From NCBI GenBank assembly GCA_032718475.1, contig JAUCBJ010001306.1, positions 1 to 20,179 on the forward strand: a DNA stretch of 20,179 bases. The letters are read 5' to 3'. Position 1 is the stretch's first letter. Each line of letters starts with the position of its first letter. This stretch comes from Nemertoderma westbladi. Its lineage: Eukaryota > Xenacoelomorpha > Nemertodermatida > Nemertodermatidae. Below, piece by piece: positions 1 through 8,880 of the stretch. The notes below the pieces were generated by a model that saw nothing but the letters and a program-made list of their open reading frames with translations, made no database searches and was not told the DNA's origin. The translations under genes and the position numbers were made by a program.

Positions 1-759
1 TTCCCAATAATGTTTTGGGTGCGGGTGTTCCCAATAATGTTTTGGGTGCGGGTGTTCCCACCAATAATGTTTTGGGTGCGGGTGTTCCCAATAATGTTTT
101 GGGTGCGGGTGTTCCCACCAATAATGTTTTGGGTGCGGGTGTTCCCAATAATGTTTTGGGTGCGGGTGTTCCCACCAATAATGTTTTGGGTGCGGGTGTT
201 CCCACCAATAATGTTTTGGGTGCGGGTGTTCCCAATAATGTTTTGGGTGCGGGTGTTCCCAATAATGTTTTGGGTGCGGGTGTTCCCACCAATAATGTTT
301 TGGGTGCGGGTGTTCCCAATAATGTTTTGGGTGCGGGTGTTCCCCAATAATGTTTTGGGTGCGGGTGTTCCCAATAATGTTTTGGGTGCGGGTGTTCCCA
401 ATAATGTTTTGGGTGCGGGTGTTCCCAATAATGTTTTGGGTGCGGGTGTTCCCAATAATGTTTTGGGTGCGGGTGTTCCCAATAATGTTTTGGGTGCGGG
501 TGTTCCCAATAATGTTTTGGGTGCGGGTGTTCCCAATAATGTTTTGGGTGCGGGTGTTCCAATAATGTTTTGGGTGCGGGTGTTCCCAATAATGTTTTGG
601 GTGCGGGTGTTCCCAATAATGTTTTGGGTGCGGGTGTTCCCAATAATGTTTTGGGTGCGGGTGTTCCCAATAATGTTTTGGGTGCGGGTGTTCCCACCAA
701 TAATGTTTTGGGTGCGGGTGTTCCCAATAATGTTTTGGGTGCGGTTTTGGTTCCCACCA
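1..759. repeat. Minisatellite, 27/30-bp unit, about 27 copies
   Basis: Head-to-tail array of a 27-bp unit that begins AATAATGTTTTGGGTGCGGG and ends TGTTCCC. A 30-bp variant differs only by an extra ACC. Base substitutions are almost absent. The differences are the ACC insertion plus one extra C near 345 and one missing C near 559. Because 27 and 30 are multiples of 3, the array is open in more than one frame (NNVLGAGVP or MFWVRVFPI repeats), and the last unit runs into a stop at 762-764. The two single-base indels shift the frame in the middle, so an intact coding gene is unlikely. The array begins at or before the window edge. Confidence 0.97.
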
Positions 760-764
760 AATAG

Positions 765-2040
765 GCCTAATGGAGTGGCTAAGCGAAAGAAATTGTGACA
801 AATAAAGATGTTCCAAATAATTTAATTAATTGTTTAATGTGATTCTGTTAGATGTAATTGATTTTAACGTATAAACCACAATAGTTTATCATAGCGCGTA
901 CCTTTTTTTTTATCAAGGGCGGGATTACAAACATATTAGACAATTTATCTTACTAACCTTCCAATGTTAACCAGCCAAATAAAAAATATAACTGATTAAA
1001 TGATTAACAAATTTAACGTTGCTCTGGAAACTAAATTGGTAACTACTGTATGTAAAAGTATATCGTTCAATCATGGTACAATTGCACTCAAGTTTGTTAA
1101 CAAAATTTGGGAAAAATCTCACCAATAATAGTTAGTTTTGTTGCTATGTGTAAAATCCATATTGCCAAGGAAATAAATATGAAATTAAAAAAGTTAATAT
1201 GATCTGATTTTTTGGAGCATCGGATTTTAGTCTATATACTGATATACCCACTAGGGTTAATCAGTAAATTAAAAATAATGTTTCGATCAATATGTAGGAA
1301 ATATCAATCAATAAGCGATAGCTTTGATATTTTACAAAAAAATAATTTTTTATTTTTTTTTCATTTCATAATTTGGTTGCCCCTTTTATTTATCTTTCTT
1401 GTTGTATCGGATCTGTTAGTCTTCCTCGAGGCTTGTCTTATATGTAGGCCTAATTGTAGAGCGAGGATTCCATACATACTACAGTATTTCAGTAGTTACA
1501 GCATGACTGAAAATATTTTTGGTCATATTTGACCGAAATGGTACTGCGCGGGTTAAACTAAGTACTAGGATGAAAAAAGCTGGAATCCTCAAAAATACAA
1601 CTATTATCGTTATTATTGTAATCCCATAGCCACTAGCAATTTAGTTTTCAGATTGGATAATTAGTTTTTTTTATATTTGATACTATAATCCGGCAGATAT
1701 TGCATTATACCTTGCATGGAAGTATATAGTAAATGTTTGAACTGATTCGGGTTGGTAAAATTGTTGTCATCAATGATCTGACTAATGCCCAACTGGCAGC
1801 GCCCCCTTGAGGGTTTTCCTAAAATTGCCAAATTCTAAACCTGATCATGACTTTGCGAAAGCTACGATTTTCAATCCCCAGGGGTTTGTTCCAGAACGTT
1901 TTTACTCACTATTATTATTCCAATGGGAACAGCCCCGGTTTCAAGTTATAAAGTGTGCTATTTCGTAACGATAATGAAGTTTTGTACAGTAATTCAATGA
2001 TATACCTTTGCATTATAACATAAATCTTAAATTTCTGGTT
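765..2040. other. AT-rich stretch, no gene recognised
   Basis: Low-GC sequence with many stops on both strands and homopolymer runs. The only longer open frame (1212-1532, plus) gives a Leu/Ile/Phe-rich peptide with no recognisable domain, as expected from AT-rich noncoding DNA. I see no splice-flanked exon, RNA gene or clear repeat here. Confidence 0.6.
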
Positions 2041-2042
2041 GT

Positions 2043-2106
2043 ATCTGGTGGCGAACAAGACTTAACAATAACAATCTTTGAAGAATCTGGTGGCGAACAA
2101 GACTTA
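2043..2106. repeat. Short direct repeat, 22 bp twice
   Basis: The 22-bp string that contains GGTGGCGAACAAGACTTA occurs at 2043-2064 and 2085-2106, 42 bp apart. It is identical in both places and has no further copies nearby. It looks like a small local duplication inside a possible dispersed repeat. Confidence 0.8.
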
Positions 2107-2221
2107 TAATCTATGAACCTGAACGCGTAATATCTCAGCTGTTTCTCAACGAAATTCAGATAGTGTTACATATTTCGAAACCTTGTAACGCCAGCTTTCT
2201 AATGATATGCTAAATTATTCA

Positions 2222-2470
2222 CTAATGTGAAGAATGGCCACGATACGGAGGGTGCGATTTCGCAAAAGACACTTTTTTAAAACGCTTATAAAAAAATTTT
2301 AAAGGCAACATCGAAAATTCCGGCTTCATGGGGTCAACCACGGTGAGTTGAACTTGTGTTTCAAATTTCAAACAATATGATAAAGATTTGTAGAAAAATC
2401 TGGAGGGGGTTGGGGGGTCCGTATCATCAGAAAATGACACTATATTACGAGTCATGGTGTATACTCCCAT
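2222..2470 (-). other. Unassigned 82-codon open frame, possibly part of a dispersed repeat
   Basis: The minus strand is open from an ATG at 2470 to a stop at 2222. The peptide looks more protein-like than its AT-rich surroundings, with motifs such as KFETQVQLTVVDPMKPEF and a basic stretch FFYKRFKKVSFAKSH. I recognise no family. It has no clear promoter, signal peptide or flanking splice sites. It may be a mobile-element remnant or chance. The protein-like composition is seen directly; any function would be guesswork. Confidence 0.25.
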
Positions 2471-2562
2471 GCAAGGTTCAGCACGGCATATATCTGCCGG
2501 ACTACTAAGACTACCAGAAGAATAGCATTATTACTGAGTTATTGAAGATATCTATTTCAATA

Positions 2563-5101
2563 ATGGGAACTGTTTTCAACATAGCTGATAGCCTAGTCGT
2601 CTTGGTTAAGCATATTGAAAATGCAACAACCCCTCCTAATGTTCAAGAAGCGATGGATGAATTAATTTCAACTGTTGAATCAATTTCGGCGTATGATGAA
2701 ACAAGCTTTGAAGGCTGGAAAATTATTCATAAATTAGACGAAATTGGCATTTCCTTATGGAATGCTGTTGTGAACAAAAAGTCCCTAACTCCGCAACACA
2801 TAACGAACATGCAAGTAGCAAAATTGAGACATCTTGCAGTAGATTTATGCCAAAGGCAGAAAAATGACACACCACTGAATTTAAAAAGAATGTTGGTGAT
2901 GCGGATGAAGACGGTTACGTCTTGGCTTGATGCTGAGACACCATCAATGTGTCGCCTTTTATTTCCAGATATTGCGAACACTGTTGAGAATCTTAGGAAG
3001 TCAGCACAGCTGCCGAATACTGATAGACAAGCTCAGCATAACTCACAGCAGCAATTTCACAGAGATTTATCAAAGTTGAGATGTTTACAAGCGGAGGTAG
3101 CAGTTGCGGAAAACGATTACAATACCGCTGTTATCTTGATAGAAAAGGCAAAATCAGTTGTTGGAGATCTCCTTCCACATGATGCATCAAGCCTGGCACA
3201 GTTGTGCTACCAGCTAGCTTTGACTTGCTTTAAGAGCGGTGCTTTCCAGCAGTGCATTACATTACTCAATGACAGCTATGATGCGGGAAAAGGCCATTTG
3301 GCTAAAGAGTTTCAAGCCCGTAGTTTAAGGTTAATAACATATGCATATCTTCAATGGGACTCTATTGCTTACAATTCAGTCGCTCTCAGTAAGATTCAGG
3401 ATTCGATCGCAGAGGATCCTCACCCTGCTGGTCTCCTATTGCTGCTCAGAATCCGTTTAGAGGGAACTAGTGTTGCTGGAGAAATAGTACAAGAAGCCCT
3501 GGATTCTTGTTTATGTCATACTACATTTAGCGTCGATGATGCATTATCTGTAATTAACCAACTTGCGCAACATAACAGAACTGATTTGCTAGAAAGCTGC
3601 CTGGAAATTTGTAATGGAAAGTTCCCTAATGAAATAAAGTTTATTCTAATGAGAGTGAAATTGCTCATAGAAGCAGATAAGGTTGTCACTGCATATCAGA
3701 TCCTTACAAGCACAATAGAAAACATTGTCAATGGAAATTCCATAATCGATAATATTACCAAGAACCAGTTGCATTCTATTATATGGGACACTGCAGGTAA
3801 ACACTTTACAGAGAGTTTATATGACGAAGCATCATCTTGGTATGATCTATCATATACCCTTTATGAAGTTTCCAAATGTGCCACCGATCTCAGTGATTAT
3901 GAAAAACTTATTCGCAACAAAGTTGTGTGTCTCATAGCTTTGGGTCAATTTAACAAAGCGGTTGATTGTCTTTCTAAAAGTGAATCCACGGATTCCCACA
4001 CAAAATATCTTGCGTTTAAAGTAGCTGTTCTCCAAGGAGATGACACTAAGGCAGTTGTTTACTTGGAAGATCTAAGCAAAATGGATGATAGTGATAGTTT
4101 AGTATCTCTTGCATGTCAGCTAGCCATAGAGAATTCCAGTAAATCTGTATCAACAACAGCGCTGTCCTATTTGAGCAAGAACTCAAAAAACATCAATCTT
4201 ATTCTAACATCTCTTCGTTGCCTCATACATTACCAATTGCAAACTGAATTACCAGAGCCAACAAAGATATTAGAATATCTAGAAGCTGCAGCTCCTGTAA
4301 TTAATGAATGTACCGACCCCGCTGAAATAGCTTGGTTTGTACGAATGTCCTGGAATATTGGCATTGACTTTTCATCGAACATACCAATTATGAAGGAAAT
4401 TTTCAAAATATGCTCGATTTTCTGCAAGGCCCAGGGGGTTGATGGAACAGCAAGGAGTAACAGCTGTTTGCTGATGGTTGCTGCAGCATGTCTAGAATTA
4501 TCTCGCAAAGAAAGTGACGATTCCAAGAAGTTATTGTACGCGGAAACGCTGTCAGTTCTTAGCACCTTAAGCGATGCGGATGTTAGCCGCATGGATTCGG
4601 CTTCATCTAGGATGTTTGTCCTCTATAGATGGGAATGTTACTTGGGACTGAATGATGCAAACTCTTGCAAAGAGTTATTATCCACACACAGTTTAGACAT
4701 TAAATCGCTACAGATTATGGCGAATGGCGCTAAGGATTGTGATTGGTCTAGAGAATTAGCATTAGATTGTCTCAATAAAGTGTTGTCAATAATCGACTTT
4801 GGCAGTGATGATGTAGATCTGATCAGCGCCACTGTCCACGAACTAGTTATTTTATCTTTGGATGAGATGATAACTGGTCGAGTTCAAGAAAGTGCTTTAG
4901 AGAACTTCCAGAAGGCAATAGTAGCCATAGATAATTGCCAAGCTAATTATCCCCAAGTTGAAATCCTCTGGTTGGCTACGGCCGCCTGGAACACTGGTAC
5001 CCGTCTCCATCTAAATGGCCAATCAGGAGATGAATGGTGTCGCCTGGCCTTGGCAACTATCAATAGAATGGAGGATTGCGATGTGAAATCGGGTTATTCC
5101 A
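2563..5101 (+). CDS. TEX11: TEX11-like meiotic crossover protein (SPO22/ZIP4 family), C-terminus lost or beyond the exon
   Basis: 846 codons without an intron. The ATG at 2563 has A at -3 and G at +4, so it is preferred to the in-frame TTG at 2542. The product is an all-helical TPR-type protein. An early block has the WLDAETPSMCRLLFPDIANTV pattern, a middle block has TPR-like helix pairs such as QLCYQLALTCFKSGAFQQC, and a late block VEILWLATAAWNTG followed by EWCRLALATINR matches the C-terminal region of vertebrate TEX11. Family knowledge: TEX11 and yeast Zip4/Spo22 are TPR scaffolds that promote synapsis and crossovers on meiotic chromosomes. Vertebrate TEX11 is slightly over 900 residues, so about the last 30-60 are missing. 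The homology stops near 5101-5110. A possible donor (CCA|GTAAGA) lies at 5102, and a repeat array follows immediately. The frame stays open through the repeat to a TAA at 5698-5700. A spliced final exon was not found. A many-exon gene in vertebrates, this one is uninterrupted here, so a retrocopy is possible. Confidence 0.85.
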
Positions 5102-5690
5102 GTAAGATGATAGAAATCCCAGCGAAAAACACAATCCCGATCCCGAAAAACCGGGATCCCAGCGAAAAATACAACCCCGATCCCGAAAAACCGGGATCCC
5201 AGCAAAAAATACAATCCCGATCACGATCCAAAAAAACCGGAATCCCAGCGAAAAACACAATCCCGATCCCGAAAAACCGGGATCCCAGCGAAAAATACAA
5301 CCCCGATCCCGAAAAACCGGGATCCCAGCAAAAAATACAATCCCGATCACGATCCAAAAAAACCGGAATCCCAGCGAAAAACACAATCCCGATCCCGAAA
5401 AACCGGGATCCCAGCAAAAAATACAATCCCGATCACGATCCAAAAAAACCGGAATCCCAGCGAAAAACACAATCCCGATCCCGAAAAACCGGGATCCCAG
5501 CGAAAAATACAACCCCGATCCCGAAAAACCGGGATCCCAGCAAAAAATACAATCCCGATCACGATCCAAAAAAACCGGAATCCCAGCGAAAAACACAATC
5601 CCGATCCCGATCCCGAAAAACCGGGATCTCCAGCGAAAAATGCAACCCGGTCCGATCCCGACTTTTTTGGACCGGGATCCCAAAGTATAT
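5102..5690. repeat. Higher-order tandem repeat, 126-bp period of three ~40-bp subunits
   Basis: Subunits of 40, 40 and 46 bp each contain (A)ATCCCGATCCCGAAAAACC or a close variant. They recur in fixed order to make a 126-bp higher-order unit, with some subunits dropped toward the end. Most subunits hold a perfect 7-bp stem, GATCCCG...CGGGATC, around an A-rich loop, so the array could form serial hairpins. Because 126 is divisible by 3, the upstream TEX11 frame stays open through the array and would add a basic Ser/Arg/Pro-rich tail. The minus strand is also open for the same reason. Best read as a satellite abutting the gene. A diverged single copy lies at about 5913-5970. Confidence 0.95.
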
Positions 5691-5700
5691 ATATAGTTAA

Positions 5701-5990
5701 GTAAATTTGTTGAATATCTGATAAATAGTTCCAGCAGAACGGAAATTCTGATTATATAGAATTTTTATGTCAGTAAACCATCCAGTAATCAATTGCAAAA
5801 TAATTTTAATATAACTTTATCTTACTAATATTTCAGAAGTGTAAGATAAAGTGAGTAAAACCCACCACATAGGCCTATACTAATTACCTTAAGGAAATTT
5901 AATACAAAATTGCAATCCCGATCCCGAAAAACGGGATCCCGAGAGTGATTGATAATCCCGATCCCGCTTAAACACAATACACAGTCAAAA
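5701..5990. other. AT-rich spacer with a stray copy of the upstream repeat
   Basis: No gene was found. A candidate acceptor (ATATTTCAG, ending 5836) is followed by only five codons and a stop, so it is a weak candidate for a last TEX11 exon. At 5913-5970 there is an isolated diverged copy of the CCCGATCCCG-type repeat. Confidence 0.5.
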
Positions 5991-5991
5991 A

Positions 5992-6005
5992 TAAATTAAG
6001 CAACG
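5992..6005. repeat. Direct repeat flanking the tRNA-like array, left copy (candidate target-site duplication)
   Basis: TAAATTAAGCAACG at 5992-6005 recurs exactly at 7260-7273, just after the last array monomer. A 14-bp perfect repeat placed at both outer edges is what a retroposition event leaves behind. Confidence 0.65.
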
Positions 6006-6018
6006 TAGCAACGCAAAA

Positions 6019-7260
6019 GTAGCTCAGTACACTCACCCGGCTGATGATAACCAGAAGTTTGAAACCTAGGTACCGGGTTCGAGCCCCAATAGGGCCGGTT
6101 GATATTTTTCGCTATGGAGAGCATTATCATATTGTCCTATTTACATTATATATTTAATTCACCGCGTCACTCACCCCACAACAATTCACTTGTTATTATT
6201 AATTAACAGCCTGGGCCAGGCATACGGGGTTACTAGTGGTTTCTACACCACTGTATAATAGTTATTCTTTGAGGCATGGTTGCCATTTCTGGCAGAGCAC
6301 GGGAATAACGAAGCTTGTACTTTCCTTTGAGTGATTAGTTGGCCTAAATATGATCTCCCACTCCATAGCGAAATATTCATCCGGTCTGGTAGCTCAGTAC
6401 ACTCACCCGGCTGATGATAACCAGAAGTTTGAAACCTAGGTACCGGGTTCGAGCCCCAATAGGGCCGGTTGATATTTTTCGCTATGGAGAGCATTATCAT
6501 ATTGTCTTATTTACATTGTATATTTAATTCACCGCGTCACTCACCCCACAACAATTCACTTATTATTATTAATTAACAGCCTGGGCCAGGCATACGGGGT
6601 TACAGTGGTTTCTACAACACTGTATAATAGTTATTCTTTGAGGCATGGTTGCCATTTCTGGCAGAGCACGGGAATAACGAACTTGTACTTTCCTTTGAGT
6701 GATTAGTTGGCCTAAATATGATCTCCCACTCCATAGCGAAATATTCATCCGGTCTGGTAGCTCAGTACACTCACCCGGCTGATGATAACCAGAAGTTTGA
6801 AACCTAGGTACCGGGTTCGAGCCCCAATAGGGCCGGTTGATATTTTTCGCTATGGAGAGCATTATCATATTGTCTTATTTACATTGTATATTTAATTCAC
6901 CGCGTCACTCACCCCACAACAATTCACTTATTATTATTAATTAACAGCCTGGGCCAGGCATACGGGGTTACAGTGGTTTCTACAACACTGTATAATAGTT
7001 ATTCTTTGAGGCATGGTTGCCATTTCTGGCAGAGCACGGGAATAACGAACTTGTACTTTCCTTTGAGTGATTAGTTGGCCTAAATATGATCTCCCACTCC
7101 ATAGCGAAATATTCATCCGGTCTGGTAGCTCAGTACACTCACCCGGCTGATGATAACCAGAAGTTTGAAACCTAGGTACCGGGTTCGAGCCCCAATAGGG
7201 CCGGTTGATATTTTTCGCTATGGAGAGCATTATCATATTGTCTTATTTACATTGTATATT
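6019..7260 (+). repeat. 368-bp tandem array carrying a tRNA-like Pol III cassette (SINE-related satellite)
   Basis: Monomers start at 6019, 6389, 6757 and 7125, spaced 370, 368 and 368 bp. There are three full copies plus a 136-bp partial one. Every copy has an A-box-like TAGCTCAGTAC, an intact B box GGTTCGAGCCC, and a TTTTT run about 30 bp after the B box that could stop Pol III. The tRNA resemblance is partial: the D arm and anticodon arm do not close properly, so this is not a true tRNA gene. Flanking the tRNA-like part, the sequence CTCCATAGCGAAATATTCATCCGG on the left is roughly the inverse of CCGGTTGATATTTTTCGCTATGG on the right. The spacer also has a 7-bp hairpin TACAGTG...CACTGTA. Copies 2-4 are nearly identical, pointing to recent amplification. 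Confidence 0.92.
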
Positions 7261-7273
7261 AAATTAAGCAACG
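7260..7273. repeat. Direct repeat flanking the tRNA-like array, right copy
   Basis: This is the second copy of TAAATTAAGCAACG. It follows the point where monomer 4 stops matching the others (ATTGTATATT then AAATTAAG instead of TAATTCACC). Confidence 0.65.
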
Positions 7274-7438
7274 CTTATGTAGTGATTACAACAAATAGGC
7301 TGGAAATCCTAAGAGCTTATGGAATACCAGAAGTAATTGTCGCTGGCATTGGATTGTTATATTGTGAGACAGAAGCTCAGGTAGACAAGTACTCTCACCA
7401 AATGGTGAAACTGATCTATTCATAAGATTAACTGATTT
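7264..7438 (+). pseudogene. Non-LTR retrotransposon reverse-transcriptase fragment
   Basis: Reading LSNAYVVITTNRLEILRAYG and onward, the stretch fits the region of LINE reverse transcriptases that has an 'ILRAYGIP...AI..LY..T.A.V' pattern, followed after a frameshift near 7390 by SPNGETDLF, the next conserved segment. It then stops. No YADD catalytic box is present, so it is a dead internal piece of perhaps 55 codons. The 5' edge coincides with the direct repeat beside the tRNA-like array, so the array may have been inserted into this remnant. It lies opposite to the WDR6 exons. Confidence 0.7.
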
Positions 7439-7552
7439 CTATGAATAATAATAGTATGGGATTACGCAATGAGGACGGCCACAAAGGAAGATGATTTGGG
7501 ATTCGCACTAGAAGAAGTAGAATCTTCGTTCTCATTGGTTACATTAACTCAC

Positions 7553-7657
7553 CACCTCCCATGCACTGCAGTCCATACACCATAATGGGCCGGAATCCCC
7601 AGCGTACCATTTGGAAATGAGAACCCCATCGTAATTCCACAAACAAACGGTACCGTC
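7553..7657 (-). CDS. WDR6: WDR6 exon (third of three visible), WD40 repeat
   Basis: This is a 35-codon exon. On the minus strand the acceptor reads TTCCCATTTAG and the exon starts GACGGTACCGTTTGTTTGTGG. It ends ...GAGGTG before the donor GTGAGT. The product begins DGTVCLWNYDGVLISKW. Joined in phase 0 to the previous exon it gives SCGE|DGTVCLWNYDG, the closing strand and WD-type end of a WD40 blade, matching the position in human WDR6 that follows 'ISAGED'. A donor one codon earlier (GAG|GTGGTG) is possible but weaker. The next exon was not found in the window. Confidence 0.75.
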
Positions 7658-7819
7658 CTAAATGGGAAAAATAATAGTTAGTGGACCTGGAGAAGAGAAA
7701 AGATGGATAAACAAAAGTTATAATTAATATATATAAATAATTATAATTAAGTTATATATATTGTATCTTTATTTTTCCCTCGAGCTGTCTGAGTTGGACA
7801 AATAACTGCATATGTAGGG

Positions 7820-8370
7820 CTACTACTAGGATCGGCATGCTGCATTGCAGCTGCATTTTTAAGAATGCTGTGCCGGCTTGTCAACAAAATTGCACCGCCA
7901 CAACTCCCTATCACCCATGACATTTGCTAGATCATCCGCATCTTCAAGGCCAGTGTCCTTTAAGATGCGTCTCAAGAAAGTCATGGGCTGTCCACCATGC
8001 TTATTCACTCCATGAGGCTGCCAAAGTACAAGATTATGCACTGGCTGGTCCTCACGGCGAAAGCAATGTCCTGCAAAGCGGAGGCGATTTTATTCTAGTG
8101 TCAAGCTTGGGGGAACCAATGAGACACCTCCAATGTTATATAGTGTCTGGTTGGAGATGTGTGCATTGTACTTGACACAATGAATTCGGCGTAGCATTCT
8201 TGTGAATGTGCCATCCAGAGATTTGGTGTCCTCAGCAGTTAGAGCCCAGCATGGACTCCCGTAGAGGAGTACTGGAACTACTGCTGCTCTAAATAATCGG
8301 ACCTTAAGTTTCCGATTAATTCTCGGTGACTTCCAAATCCTGGAAAGCCTATCCCTAAACGTAGCATAAT
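7820..8370 (-). pseudogene. 5'-truncated LINE, reverse-transcriptase C-terminal part, copy 1
   Basis: On the minus strand, about 8370-8085 reads RLSRIWKSPRINRKLKVRLF, then VPVLLYGSPCWALT and LDGTFTRMLRR. A frame change near 8085 leads into RLRFAGHCFRREDQPVHNLV and DTGLEDADDLANVMGDRELW with a stop near 7859. This is the conserved end of a LINE endonuclease/reverse-transcriptase polyprotein. The 3' end has a short tail and (TAG)3. It lies in the WDR6 intron between 7657 and 8670, in the same orientation as the gene. Frameshift and truncation make it inactive. Confidence 0.85.
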
Positions 8371-8669
8371 AACGTAATAGTAATTCGCTCGTATAACAAC
8401 ATTATTAAATTAAAATAAAGAATGGTGTGAGTTGCTAATTGCGAGAAAAGGTCAGCCAACGCTAATATGTCGTCCTTAGATAAACTAATTATAGAACTTA
8501 ATAGAACAACGTACCGGTATTATATTGTATATTTTGTAACTTTATCTCACACCTGTAACTCGTTTCAATATTTTAATTTCCTCCCGTTTGTAAATATTCG
8601 CCTTAGGAACAGACGTCAGATAAAGTCCTACTTTATACACATTATAATATATTGATCTATATTACTTAC

Positions 8670-8879
8670 TTCCCCACAACTTAGAATTTCATCGCGAGAG
8701 ATTATTCCAGCACTCCAGATGCGCGAACAATGACCGAATAATCGGCGAACTGGATTAATTTTAAGATCATGATCTCCAAGATCAGAAAACGACAGGTCCC
8801 ACAGACCAACACTGCGATCGTCTGAAGCTGACACCATCAAGTTGAGATCGGATTGGTACGCCATGCTAAATATAACTCC
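8670..8879 (-). CDS. WDR6: WDR6 exon (second of three visible), WD40 repeats
   Basis: This exon has 70 codons and is phase 0 at both ends. The minus-strand acceptor is TTGTTATAG, and the exon starts GGAGTTATATTTAGCATGGC. It ends GGGGAA before the donor GTAAGT. The product reads GVIFSMAYQSDLNLMVSASD, then DRSVGLWDL, RRLFGHCSRIWSAGI and EILSCGE. The first segment closely follows the 'GIIFSMSY...ATASEDRSVRIW' stretch of human WDR6, and 'FGHSARVW' corresponds to FGHCSRIW. Family knowledge: WDR6 (yeast Trm734/Rtt10) partners FTSJ1/Trm7 for 2'-O-methylation of the wobble nucleotide of certain tRNAs. The ATG inside the exon is not a start codon, because the match continues upstream of it across the splice. 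Confidence 0.88.
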
Positions 8880-8880
8880 C

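Noticed and set aside
10-798. 262-codon open frame across the first minisatellite
   Set aside because: The repeat period is a multiple of 3, so several frames are open at once. The peptide switches register at single-base indels and has no non-repeat domain.
1212-1532. 106-codon open frame
   Set aside because: Low-complexity hydrophobic translation of AT-rich DNA, with no start context, domain or splice evidence.
5060-5683. 207-codon minus-strand open frame
   Set aside because: It is the reverse complement of the 126-bp higher-order repeat; openness comes from the repeat composition.
5827-5860. Last TEX11 exon after the TTTCAG acceptor at 5836
   Set aside because: It would add only about five residues before a stop and does not resemble the C-terminus of TEX11; kept only as a weak possibility.
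6243-7236. Three similar minus-strand open frames of 85-99 codons
   Set aside because: They are the reverse translation of the tRNA-like satellite monomers. Identical peptides recur at the 368-bp period.
6019-7260. Array of true tRNA genes
   Set aside because: The A and B boxes are good, but the D arm does not close, no convincing anticodon arm forms, and the variable region is too long for a functional tRNA.
8628-8864. Stand-alone WD40 gene starting at the ATG near 8864
   Set aside because: Similarity to WDR6 continues five codons upstream to an acceptor and joins the previous exon in phase. The downstream end runs past a strong donor.
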